Shown here: piece by piece, positions 25,399 to 33,423 of the stretch
Position numbering within the stretch: the stretch's first letter is position 1
Layout of the letters: each line of letters begins with the position of its first letter
NCBI RefSeq assembly: GCF_003260015.1
Contig: NZ_QCXS01000002.1
Location: 1,426,001-1,490,000 of the forward strand
Direction: 5' to 3'
From: Nakamurella deserti
GTDB taxonomy: Bacteria; Actinomycetota; Actinomycetes; Mycobacteriales; Nakamurellaceae
DNA: 64,000 nt
The notes under the pieces: model-generated
The model's input: only the letters and a program-made list of their open reading frames with translations
Databases searched by the model: none
What the model was told of the DNA's origin: nothing
Program-made: the position numbers and the translations under genes

Positions 25399-26754
25399 TC
25401 AGCGTCGGACGCCGCGGACGTCGTGCACCAGGTCCGAGCCGGAGCCGAGACCCTGCTGATCGGGGACGAGAGCAGCGGCGGCGTCGCGGTCGTCCTCGAA
25501 GCCCCGCTGCACGCCGGCGGTCAGCTGCTCGAGCTGACGGTCCAGTTCGGGTCGGCGCGACGCCGGGGCCACGGACCTCAGGTCCTCCAGGGCCGCCCGC
25601 AGTCGCCGCGCGACCTGCGGGGACCTGGCGCCGACGATGTGGAGCTCGTCGAAGGCGAGGCGGACATAGCCCGTCCAGTCCAGAGCGGGGACGACCAGCC
25701 GCAGCACCCCGGACCGGTCGTGGTGCGCACCGGTGGGGATGGTGCGGTTCGCCAGCTGGCGGAGCGCATCGTGCAGCCGGTCGACGGCCTGCACCGTCGT
25801 GGTGGGGTCGCCGAAGGGGTCGGACACCCCGCGTTCGGCGATGTCGACGAGCTGGCGGAACCCGTACGCCGGGTCCTCCGGGTAGGAGCGCTCGTTCCCC
25901 AGCGCCACCAGGTCGGCGACGTGGGGCCGGTCCAGTCGGGAGCCGTCGCCGGCGTCGACCAGCAGCAGCGGCGCCCCGGCGCAGACGAAGTCGCCCATCG
26001 CCGGGACCATCCGCAGGGTGCAGTCGGCGGCCGTGGCCGCTGCGACCAGCCCCGGGATGTCGATGCGGACGACGACACCCGGTTCCGGGGCCGGGATCAC
26101 CCGCGGGTCGGGGTCGGGTCGGGCGGCGGGACCGGCGGGGTACGCGCGGTTCAACTCCTCGTGCAGGTGATCCCCGACGAGGTCGATGAGCCCGGCCACC
26201 CGCAGCGTCTGACCGGCATGGTGGACGTAGAGCACGAGGGCGATCACGCTGCCCAGCATGAGCAGATAGGCGAGCAGCATGGTCAGCCCGGGAACGTAGC
26301 CTTCGCCTCCGTCGGCCGAATCGTCCACCCGCGGGAGGGCGAGCAAGGCGTAGACCAGGGTGGCCGCGAACAGGCCGTGGGTGTACTGGCTCGTGCGGTC
26401 GTGCAGCAGCGCTCCCACGATCCGGGGCGAGAACTGTCCCATCGCGAGTTGCACCGCCACCGTGATGACGGTCAGCACCAGCGTGATCAGCGTGACCAGC
26501 GAGGTGACGATGGTGCTGAGCACCGTCTGCGCCGCGCTGGGTGAGCCGGTCACCCAGCGGGGCACCAGGTCGTTCCCGGTGGCCCGGTCGATCGCGGCGG
26601 CGGCGACGCAGGAACCGACCCCGGCGGCCAGGCACAGCAGCGGAACCAGCCACAGGCTGTTGCGCACCGCGAGCAGCAGCTTCTGGCTGGTCACCGCGGT
26701 CGGGCCGGGCCGCCGGCACCGCGGGCCGCCTGCACACCCTTCCGTGGTGTGCAC
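25399..26754 (-). CDS. DUF2254 family membrane protein
   Basis: A 451-residue predicted membrane protein of the DUF2254 family, whose function is unknown. The N-terminal half holds about four hydrophobic helices (LWLVPLLCLAAGVGSCVAAA, VTLITLVLTVITVAVQLA, FAATLVYALLAL, TMLLAYLLMLGSVIALVLYV) with the family-typical MGQFSPRIVG stretch between helices two and three. The C-terminal 250 residues are soluble, with a C-terminal charged helix (RRPELDRQLEQLTAGVQRGF). The annotated start is GTG 26754; a later GTG at 26694 directly before the first helix is possible, and neither has a strong ribosome binding site. It is monocistronic and converges on the phosphotransferase-like gene. Confidence 0.82.
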   Translation of the reverse strand: MHTTEGCAGGPRCRRPGPTAVTSQKLLLAVRNSLWLVPLLCLAAGVGSCVAAAAIDRATGNDLVPRWVTGSPSAAQTVLSTIVTSLVTLITLVLTVITVAVQLAMGQFSPRIVGALLHDRTSQYTHGLFAATLVYALLALPRVDDSADGGEGYVPGLTMLLAYLLMLGSVIALVLYVHHAGQTLRVAGLIDLVGDHLHEELNRAYPAGPAARPDPDPRVIPAPEPGVVVRIDIPGLVAAATAADCTLRMVPAMGDFVCAGAPLLLVDAGDGSRLDRPHVADLVALGNERSYPEDPAYGFRQLVDIAERGVSDPFGDPTTTVQAVDRLHDALRQLANRTIPTGAHHDRSGVLRLVVPALDWTGYVRLAFDELHIVGARSPQVARRLRAALEDLRSVAPASRRPELDRQLEQLTAGVQRGFEDDRDAAAALVPDQQGLGSGSDLVHDVRGVRR

Positions 26755-26836
26755 CCGGAGGTGGCATCCCTCCGGAGGAACGGCAGGTCGGGGCGCCCGA
26801 CCCGCCGGTGCACCGGCGCGCCGAGGCCCTGGCCGG

Positions 26837-28030
26837 TCATGCCGGAGAGCCCGTCACGCCGTGGGGCTGGAAGACCGCACGGACGCAACCATCCTGCTTG
26901 TCCTTGAACATCCGGTAGCCCTGGGGCCCCTGGTCCAGCGGCATCACGTGGGTGGCGAGGTGCTCGGTGTTCAGCTCGCCGTCGGCGATGTGCTGCAGGA
27001 TCCGGGGGATGTAGCGGTGCCCGTGCTGCTGGGCGCCCCGCACCGTCATGCCTTTGTTCATGATGGCGCCGAAGGGGAACTTGTCGACCACTCCGCCGAA
27101 CACACCGAGCGCGAACAGGCTGCCCCCCTTACGGCAGGCGTAGATCGCCTCGCGCAGCGCGGTGGGCCGGTCGGACTGCAGCCGCAACTGTTGCTTGAGC
27201 TGGTCGTACAGGTACTGGGGACCCGTACCGTGCGCCTCCATCCCGACGGCCTCGATGCACACGTCGGGGCCGCGGCCGCCGGTGCGTTCCTTCAGCTCCG
27301 CGAGGACGTCGTCCTTGGCGTAGTCGAGGGTTTCGGCGCCGATGTACCGACTCACCTGCTGCAGGCGTTCGGGTAGCCGGTCGATGACGATGACCTGTTC
27401 GGCACCCATGAGCATCGCGCCGCGGGCCGCCATCTGCCCGACCCCACCGGCACCCCAGACCGCGACGGTGTCCCCGGGTGTGATGCCGGCGAGGTTCGCT
27501 CCGGTCCAGCCGGTGGGGGCCGCGTCGGAGGCGAACAGTGCCGCCAGGTCCGACACCCCGTCCGGGACGGCGAACGCGCCCTGGTCGGCGTAGGGCACGC
27601 GCACGTACTCGGCGTGGCTGCCGGCGAACCCGCCGAGGGCGTGGCTGTAGGCGAAGCAGCCACCGATCGAGCTGCCCCACATCCCCTCGGTCAGGCCCGG
27701 GTTGGGGTTGCCGTTGTCGCACAGCGAGAACAGCTCCCGTGAGCAGTACCAGCACTGCCCGCAGGCGATGAACGAGCAGACGGTGACCCGGTCGCCCACC
27801 TTGTGGTTGCGAACGGCCTTGCCGACCTCGGCGACCTCGCCCATGAACTCGTGGCCGAGGACGTCCCCGGCCCGCATCGTCGGGATGTAGCCGCCGAGCA
27901 GATGCAGGTCGGACCCGCAGGTCGTGGTCAACCGCACCTTGAGGATGATGTCGCGGTCGTTGAGGATCGTGGGGTCGTCGACCGTCTCGACGGCGGTCTC
28001 GTTGACCCCGGTCCAGCACAGCGCCTTCAC
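26837..28030 (-). CDS. Zinc-dependent alcohol/formaldehyde dehydrogenase
   Basis: A 397-residue medium-chain dehydrogenase, closest by motif to glutathione-independent formaldehyde dehydrogenases. Catalytic zinc ligands are Cys in TTCGSDLH and GHEFMGEV. The structural zinc lobe is CGQCWYCSRELFSLC. The NAD site is AVWGAGGVGQMAARGAM. The N terminus (MKALCWTG) fits the family. Start GTG 28030 forms GTGA with the preceding gene's stop and has GGAGGGA 8 bases upstream. It is the last gene of a three-gene minus-strand operon with a PfpI-like protein and a small membrane-anchored protein, so aldehyde or stress detoxification is a reasonable inference. A second related dehydrogenase lies at 29236-30390. 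Confidence 0.88.
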   Translation of the reverse strand: MKALCWTGVNETAVETVDDPTILNDRDIILKVRLTTTCGSDLHLLGGYIPTMRAGDVLGHEFMGEVAEVGKAVRNHKVGDRVTVCSFIACGQCWYCSRELFSLCDNGNPNPGLTEGMWGSSIGGCFAYSHALGGFAGSHAEYVRVPYADQGAFAVPDGVSDLAALFASDAAPTGWTGANLAGITPGDTVAVWGAGGVGQMAARGAMLMGAEQVIVIDRLPERLQQVSRYIGAETLDYAKDDVLAELKERTGGRGPDVCIEAVGMEAHGTGPQYLYDQLKQQLRLQSDRPTALREAIYACRKGGSLFALGVFGGVVDKFPFGAIMNKGMTVRGAQQHGHRYIPRILQHIADGELNTEHLATHVMPLDQGPQGYRMFKDKQDGCVRAVFQPHGVTGSPA

Positions 28031-28518
28031 AGCACTCCCTCCCCACCGGCGCGCCTGGTCGCCGCGTCCACGACGGCTCCGGTCGGGGTGAGCTTCCGCC
28101 GGCCGTGCGGCGCAGGATCCACACGCAACACCTCCCCGACCTCGATCAGTTGCTTGGCTTCGCGGAGTGCGGCGCGGACCTGCTGACGAGGGTCGTCGCC
28201 CGACAGCCGGGCGGCCGCGGATGCCGCTCCACGGGGTTCCGGGCCGCGGAGCCGGGCACGCAGCTCGCTGCCCTTGTCGCCCGGTGCGGGGCGCACCTGG
28301 ACCTCGACGAGGTCGCCGAGCGCGGCCAGCGGGGCGGGTACGCGGTTGTCGGGCATGACGTCCTGCGGGCTCCGGTTGACCGTGACGGCCCGCCACCGCG
28401 AGCGGGATTCACCGGCCGCACCGGCAGGTCCGGCCACCCGCCGCTGGATCCGCCGGACCAGGGCCGCGGCGCCCGCTCCGACGGCCAGGACCGCGGTGCC
28501 GATCGCCCGGCGCGTCAT
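28027..28518 (-). CDS. Hypothetical protein, SRPBCC/cyclase-like, N-terminal anchor
   Basis: A 163-residue protein starting with a single hydrophobic helix (AIGTAVLAVGAGAAALV) followed by an Arg-rich stretch and a soluble part. WRAVTVNRSPQDVMPDNRVP and GDLVEVQVRPAPGDKGSELR look like the first strands of polyketide cyclase/SRPBCC proteins found next to dehydrogenases in actinobacteria. It is shorter than a full SRPBCC domain, so the assignment is tentative. It overlaps both neighbours by four bases (ATGA at 28518, GTGA at 28030), which argues strongly that it is expressed. Confidence 0.6.
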   Translation of the reverse strand: MTRRAIGTAVLAVGAGAAALVRRIQRRVAGPAGAAGESRSRWRAVTVNRSPQDVMPDNRVPAPLAALGDLVEVQVRPAPGDKGSELRARLRGPEPRGAASAAARLSGDDPRQQVRAALREAKQLIEVGEVLRVDPAPHGRRKLTPTGAVVDAATRRAGGEGVL

Positions 28519-29084
28519 CGGGCGTCACCCGCGGCGGCACCGACGCCGGCGAGCGTCTGCACAATCGTCCGACAGAATGCGGGCAGGTCGTCCGGGGACC
28601 TGCTGGTGATGAGATTGCCGTCGATGACGACCTCCTCGTCGACCACGGTCGCACCGGCGTTGCGCAGATCGGTGCGGATGCTGGGGAACGACGTCAGGGT
28701 CCGCCCGGACACCACACCGGCCTCCAACAGGGTCCACGGTCCGTGACAGATCGACGCGACCGGCTTGTCCGCCGCCATGAACGCGCGGACGAAGGTGACC
28801 GCCGCCTCGTCGACCCGCAGTTTGTCGGGGTTGACCGTCCCGCCCGGCAGCAGTAACGCGTCGTAGTCGTCCACCGACGCCGAACGCACCAGCGCATCGA
28901 CGTCGAACGTGCCGGCCGCGTCGAGGTCGTTGTCGCGCGCCTGGATCTGCCCGTCGTGCAGCGAGAGCAGCTCCGTTCTCGCACCGGCCCGGTCCAACGC
29001 CTGCCGGGGCTGCTCCAGCTCCACCCGTTCCACACCGTCCGCGGCCAGGATCGCCACCCGCCTGCCGTTGAGTTCGCCTGTCAT
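28515..29084 (-). CDS. DJ-1/PfpI family protein
   Basis: A 189-residue DJ-1/PfpI (type 1 glutamine amidotransferase-like) protein. The nucleophile elbow is ASICHGPWTLLEAG with the conserved Cys. The acidic partner is near GVERVELEQPRQAL, and the fold is supported by YDALLLPGGTVNPDKL. Members act as chaperones, glyoxalases or deglycases, or as proteases. Such proteins are frequent next to aldehyde-handling enzymes, which fits this context. ATG 29084 has AAGGAGAG 5-7 bases upstream. It is the first gene of an operon with the SRPBCC-like protein and the zinc dehydrogenase. Confidence 0.88.
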   Translation of the reverse strand: MTGELNGRRVAILAADGVERVELEQPRQALDRAGARTELLSLHDGQIQARDNDLDAAGTFDVDALVRSASVDDYDALLLPGGTVNPDKLRVDEAAVTFVRAFMAADKPVASICHGPWTLLEAGVVSGRTLTSFPSIRTDLRNAGATVVDEEVVIDGNLITSRSPDDLPAFCRTIVQTLAGVGAAAGDAR

Positions 29085-29235
29085 GATCTCTCCTTCGCCG
29101 TGCTGGGTTCCCGCCGTGGTGGTCGAGGGTCGCGGTCGCGGTCGGGGGCGCGGCCAACCTGTGCGGTTCACCGGGGCGGACGGCGGTCGAGGGTCCGACC
29201 GCCGTCCGCGCACCGGCTCAGGTGTCGACGGGCGG

Positions 29236-30390
29236 TCAGGCCTTGGACAGCGCCGGCTTGAGCACGACCTTGGTCCAGCCGTCGTCACGGGCGTCGAAGT
29301 GGGCGTAGGCGTCGGGCCCCTCGTCCAGCGAAAGCTCGTGACTGACGATGAAGGAGGGGGTCGCTCTGCCGCCGGCGATCAGGTCCCGCAGCCGCCGGTT
29401 GTACTTCTTGACCGGGCACTGGCCCGAGCCCATCGTCTGCCCCTTGAACCAGTGCAGGCCGTAGTCGAACGCCACCTGACCCTGCTTGGCCAAGTCGTCG
29501 ACGCCGCCCGGGTCCTGCGGGACGTAGACACCGACGGAGCCGATGCCACCGGTGAACCGCACGGACTTGACCAGGTTGTTCAGCGTCATGCTCGGGTCCT
29601 CCGAGCCCTGCGGGTCGTGGGCCTGGTATCCCACGCACTCGCAGCCCCGGTCCGCACCCAGTCCCATCGTCTGGTCCAGGACGGCCTGGACGGGGTCGGT
29701 CGAACTGTCGTCGATCGCGATCGCGCCGATGCTCTCGGCCAGGCGCAGCCGGTCGGGGTGCCGGTCGACCACCATCACCTTCCCGGCCCCCTTGAGCATC
29801 GCCGAGTAGGCGGCCATCAACCCCACCGGGCCCGCCCCGTAGATCACGACCGAGTCGCCGGGGACGACGCCGGCCAGCTCCGTGGCGTGGTAGCCGGTCG
29901 GGAAGATGTCGGCCACCATGACGTAGTCGTTCTCCTTCTCGACCGCGTCCTCGCCCAGACGCAGGCAGTTGTGATCGCCGTAGGGCACCCGCAGCAGCTC
30001 GGCCTGCCCGCCCTGCCAGGGACCCATGTCGGCGAAGCCGTACGCAGCCCCGGCCAGCTGCGGGTCCGGCTGGGTGGTCAGGCAGTAGTTGGTGAAACCA
30101 CGCTCGCAGTTCTTGCAGAACCCGCACGAGACGTTGAACGGCAGCACCACCCGCTCGCCGACCTTGACCTTGTCCACTCCGTTCCCGACCTCGATCACCT
30201 CGCCGAGGTTCTCGTGGCCGAACCACCGGCCGGTCTCGAAATCGGTACGGCCCTCGTACATGTGCAGGTCCGACCCGCAGATGTTCGTGGTCGTGATCCG
30301 CACCAGGACATCCGTGGGACGCTCGATCGTGGCGTCCGGGACCTCCTTCACGCTGACCTGCCGCGGCCCTTCGTAGACCAGTGCCTTCAT
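29236..30390 (-). CDS. Zinc-dependent dehydrogenase, glutathione-independent formaldehyde-dehydrogenase-like
   Basis: A 384-residue medium-chain zinc dehydrogenase. Catalytic zinc motifs are NICGSDLHMYEG and FGHENLGEV. The structural zinc cluster is CGFCKNCERGFTNYC, the cofactor loop VVIYGAGPVGLMAAYSA, and VDRHPDRLRLAESIGAIAID follows. The layout resembles Pseudomonas FdhA-type enzymes, which oxidise formaldehyde or other short aldehydes/alcohols with NAD. ATG 30390 has AAGGAG 6 bases upstream. It lies 151 bases upstream of the PfpI-like gene on the same strand, so the two units may share transcription. A long inverted repeat sits 40-66 bases upstream of its start. Confidence 0.88.
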   Translation of the reverse strand: MKALVYEGPRQVSVKEVPDATIERPTDVLVRITTTNICGSDLHMYEGRTDFETGRWFGHENLGEVIEVGNGVDKVKVGERVVLPFNVSCGFCKNCERGFTNYCLTTQPDPQLAGAAYGFADMGPWQGGQAELLRVPYGDHNCLRLGEDAVEKENDYVMVADIFPTGYHATELAGVVPGDSVVIYGAGPVGLMAAYSAMLKGAGKVMVVDRHPDRLRLAESIGAIAIDDSSTDPVQAVLDQTMGLGADRGCECVGYQAHDPQGSEDPSMTLNNLVKSVRFTGGIGSVGVYVPQDPGGVDDLAKQGQVAFDYGLHWFKGQTMGSGQCPVKKYNRRLRDLIAGGRATPSFIVSHELSLDEGPDAYAHFDARDDGWTKVVLKPALSKA

Positions 30391-30429
30391 GTCTGCTCCT
30401 TCTCCGATGTCGTGCTCGGCTTCCGGATA

Positions 30430-30456
30430 CCGGGGTACCGTCGACGGGTACCCCGG
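30430..30456. promoter_or_regulatory. Long inverted repeat upstream of the formaldehyde-dehydrogenase-like gene
   Basis: Perfect 10-base arms CCGGGGTACC (30430-30439) and GGTACCCCGG (30447-30456) around a 7-base GTCGACG. Located 40 bases before the dehydrogenase start, it is placed like an operator or a leader hairpin. Confidence 0.5.
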
Positions 30457-30941
30457 GCCTCACCTGCGCCAGCCAACCCCCATCCGCGCCGCGGCACATC
30501 GGTAGAACGACCGACACAGCCGCCTGTGGCGGCGGAAGCGGCGGATCCATGTACCGATCGAAGAACGCCGGACTCATCGCGGCCGACGTGTCCCGGATCG
30601 CCGCCAACCCCGACAGCCCGCGGTCTGTACATCCCCTCCGCTCTGCTGTGAGACGGTGACCGATCCGGTCGCCCTCCGGTGACCTCGTCCTCACGTCCCC
30701 CGGTCGCGGGCAGCTCCAGCCGACAGGGACCCGTGGCGTGCTCGCGACCTCGTCGGAGCCACGCTGCCGACCGGCACGAAGGTTCCGAACCCCGGCTGGG
30801 ACCGCGCCCCTCCCCGTCGGTCGTCACGGTGCCGGGGGCGGCAGGGGCCGTGATCGCTCCGTCGGCGAGGCTCCGGGCCGACACACCGGTTCCGGCTCGT
30901 GTCCACGACACGAGGGTCCCCGGGGAGTGCGCGCCCGCGGC
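30457..30941. other. Intergenic region, no gene seen
   Basis: About 480 bases between two minus-strand genes with no supported reading frame. It should contain the promoter of the dehydrogenase gene and the 3' end of the trmL transcript. Confidence 0.45.
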
Positions 30942-31406
30942 TCAGACGGCTCCGGTGAAGTCGTGCTGCCGCCAGGCCTCGTAGATGACGATCGACGCGC
31001 TGTTGGCCAGGTTCAACGACCGCCGGCCGGCCAGCATCGGGATCCGCACCCGGTCGGTGACCTGCGGCATGGACAGCACCGACTCCGGCAATCCGACCGA
31101 CTCCGGACCGAACAGCAGCACATCGCCGGCGCGGTAGGCGATGTCGGTGTGCCGGGTGGTGGCGCGGCCGGTGTAGGCGAAGACCCGCTCCGGACGCAAC
31201 GCCGCCCAGGCGGTCGTGAGATCGGGGTGCACGGTGACATCGGCGAGGTCGTGGTAGTCCAGGCCGGCGCGCTTGAGCTTGCTGTCGCTCAGATCGAAAC
31301 CCAGCGGTTCGATCAGGTGCAGCTCGCACCCGGTGACGGCGGAGAGCCGGATCGCGTTGCCGGTGTTGGGCGGGATCTCGGGCTGGAAGAAGACGACTCG
31401 GAACAC
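30942..31406 (-). CDS. trmL: tRNA (cytidine(34)-2'-O)-methyltransferase
   Basis: A 154-residue SPOUT methyltransferase that 2'-O-methylates the wobble nucleotide of leucine tRNAs, using S-adenosylmethionine in the cytosol. The family signatures are complete: FFQPEIPPNTGNAIRLSAVT near the N terminus, VLLFGPESVGLP in the middle, and the knot motif IPMLAGRRSLNLANSASIV, near the C terminus. Length matches TrmL (about 155). Start is GTG 31406. It is monocistronic and faces away from the MscS-like gene. Confidence 0.94.
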   Translation of the reverse strand: MFRVVFFQPEIPPNTGNAIRLSAVTGCELHLIEPLGFDLSDSKLKRAGLDYHDLADVTVHPDLTTAWAALRPERVFAYTGRATTRHTDIAYRAGDVLLFGPESVGLPESVLSMPQVTDRVRIPMLAGRRSLNLANSASIVIYEAWRQHDFTGAV

Positions 31407-31520
31407 CGGCCCACCCTACGGTCCGTGCCGTAGGTTGCCCGCCGACCCTGAGGTACATCGCACACCGGTGGCGGCACGCCCGGGTTGAGATGGGGCGGTG
31501 GCCCCGACCAGCATGGGGGG

Positions 31521-32423
31521 ATGAGCGACACACCGAACGGCCCTACCCGTCCCGCGCCGTCGTCCCCCGCCGGCGCCCGCAGCGATCTGCCCCCGGTGCA
31601 GGAGACCGAAGGCGTCAGCCTGATGGGCGCGCTGCGCAACCTCGACCTCAAGGCCCGCCCCGACCTCAAGCGCGCCGTGCCCGCGCTGCTCGTCGCCATC
31701 CTGGCGTTCGTCTGCGGGTCCAACCTGGGCGGGTTGAACCGGCAGGTCGACGCCGACGTCTCGCTCTTCGGCTGGGTGCTCAACATCCCCGCCGGCTGGG
31801 TGATCGTGCTCGTCCTCGGACTGGCCGTGGTCTTCGTGGTGTTCGGCGTGATGGCGGGCCGGGCCGTGGCACGTGAGCTGTCGCGGGTCAGCACCGGCCG
31901 CGCCGGAGTGGCCGCCGGGTCGGCGATCCGGCTGATCTGCCTGATCCTGACCTACCTCACCGTGGGACTCGGGCTGCTCGCCCTGCTGCAGGTCGATCTG
32001 GGCAACCTGCTGGTCGGTGGTGCCGTCACCGGTGTGGTGATCGGTATCGCCGCCCAGCAGACCCTCGGCAACTTCTTCGCCGGTCTCGTGTTGTTCTTCG
32101 CCCGGCCCTACGTTCCGGGTCAGCGCGTCAAGGTGCACAGCGGCGGCCTCGGTGGCCCGTTCATCGGCGTCATCGTCGGTGCGGGCCTGCTCTACACCTT
32201 CATCGAGACCAGGGCCGGCGTGGTCAGCCTGCCGAACGCCGGTCTGCTGGCCTCCGCCATCGGTCCCCCCGACGACGACGCCGACGACGACGCGGTCGAG
32301 CCCGCCGAGACGGACACGGACACGGACACCACCCGCACGGACACCACCCGCACGGACACCGACGCCGGTCCCGCTCCGGACGACCAGGGCGCCGCGACCG
32401 GCCGTCCGCCGCTCCCGCGCTGA
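31521..32423 (+). CDS. MscS-like mechanosensitive channel protein with acidic C-terminal tail
   Basis: A 300-residue membrane protein. Three hydrophobic segments (about 52-68, 89-115, 136-160) lead into the MscS pore-helix and beta-domain signature VVIGIAAQQTLGNFFAGLVL followed by FFARPYVPGQRVKV. The beta domain then departs from the family after GGLGGPFIGVIVGAGLLYTF, and the large C-terminal cage of MscS is replaced by a low-complexity Asp/Thr tail (about 250-300) encoded by short tandem repeats. I start at ATG 31521, with a G-rich tract before it; ATG 31485 is possible. Probable role: pressure release under osmotic downshift. The missing cage makes gating behaviour uncertain. Confidence 0.78.
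   Translation: MSDTPNGPTRPAPSSPAGARSDLPPVQETEGVSLMGALRNLDLKARPDLKRAVPALLVAILAFVCGSNLGGLNRQVDADVSLFGWVLNIPAGWVIVLVLGLAVVFVVFGVMAGRAVARELSRVSTGRAGVAAGSAIRLICLILTYLTVGLGLLALLQVDLGNLLVGGAVTGVVIGIAAQQTLGNFFAGLVLFFARPYVPGQRVKVHSGGLGGPFIGVIVGAGLLYTFIETRAGVVSLPNAGLLASAIGPPDDDADDDAVEPAETDTDTDTTRTDTTRTDTDAGPAPDDQGAATGRPPLPR
32325..32362 (+). repeat. Short tandem repeat in the channel gene tail
   Basis: A 15-base unit ACACCACCCGCACGG is repeated twice with a partial third copy, encoding TDTTR repeats in the acidic tail of the MscS-like protein. Repeat number could vary by slippage. Confidence 0.6.
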
Positions 32424-32562
32424 CCGGCCGGGACCGCCGTTGCCGGCGTCCGGTGCCCGACGAGCGGACCCCGTCCACAGTGCCCCGCATCACCGGGTGA
32501 CGTCGCTAACGTCGTACCGTGCCGGACGTCTGCCGGCAACACGGGTGCCGCAGGCTTGACCG

Positions 32563-33384
32563 ATGACCGACTCCCCCATGACCCGCCACGTCACCGCCGA
32601 CATCGATCTCGACGTCACCGCACCCGGAAAGATCGTCTACCAGATCGCGGTCGCCCGGGCCCCCGGCCTGACCGTCGACGAGAACCTCACGCTCACCCTC
32701 GACGGGTCGCCGTTGACGCCCCACGAGGTGGTCGGCGTCGCGGGCTCCCGGTTCCACGTCGTCGAGCCGGCGACGACCGGAAAGCTGCTGCTGTCCTATC
32801 AGGCCACCGTCACCGGCCGGGCGGACGCTCCCGAGGCCGACGAGGCGCAGCTGATCGAATACCTGCGGCCCAGCCGCTACGCCGAGTCCGACAAGCTCGC
32901 CGCCATCGCCTTCCGGGAGTTCGGCCACCTCTCGAGCACCGAGGAGCTGCTCGGTGGTATCGCGGCCTGGGTGGGCGGGCACCTGAGCTACGTCTCCGGA
33001 AGCAGCGACCCCATCGACGGCTCCGTGGACACCTACCTGCTCGGTCAGGGCGTGTGCCGCGACTACGCGCACCTCGTCGTCGCCTTCCTCCGCGGACGCG
33101 ACATCCCCGCCCGCCTCGTCGCGGTCTACGCCCCGGGGCTGGACCCGATGGACTTCCACGCGGTCGCCGAGGCCTACGTCGACGGGCGGTGGCGGGTCGT
33201 CGACGGCACCCTGCTCGCCCCCCGGTCGACGTTGCTGCGCATCGCCACCGGCCGCGATGCCGCCGACACCGCCTTCCTGGACAACTTCGGCGGCGGCATC
33301 CGGTTCAACGGCGCCACCGTCACCGCTACGGTGGACGGCGCCCTGCCGTCCGACGACCCGCGGACGCTGGTCACCCTGGGCTGA
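32563..33384 (+). CDS. Transglutaminase-like cysteine protease family protein
   Basis: A 273-residue cytosolic protein. Residues 1-110 form an N-terminal beta domain, and about 120-240 a transglutaminase-like core. The catalytic triad can be placed: Cys165 in GQGVCRDYAHL, His in DPMDFHAVAEAYV and Asp in WRVVDGT. Bacterial members act as proteases or amide hydrolases, and several sit with circular amide or proteasome-type genes, which are not present here. ATG 32563 has only a weak ribosome binding site. It precedes the monooxygenase gene by 39 bases on the same strand, so co-transcription is likely but no functional link is obvious. Confidence 0.85.
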   Translation: MTDSPMTRHVTADIDLDVTAPGKIVYQIAVARAPGLTVDENLTLTLDGSPLTPHEVVGVAGSRFHVVEPATTGKLLLSYQATVTGRADAPEADEAQLIEYLRPSRYAESDKLAAIAFREFGHLSSTEELLGGIAAWVGGHLSYVSGSSDPIDGSVDTYLLGQGVCRDYAHLVVAFLRGRDIPARLVAVYAPGLDPMDFHAVAEAYVDGRWRVVDGTLLAPRSTLLRIATGRDAADTAFLDNFGGGIRFNGATVTATVDGALPSDDPRTLVTLG

Positions 33385-33423
33385 GCCGTCGCCGGCCCGC
33401 CCCTGCGAGGACGGAGCACCGAC

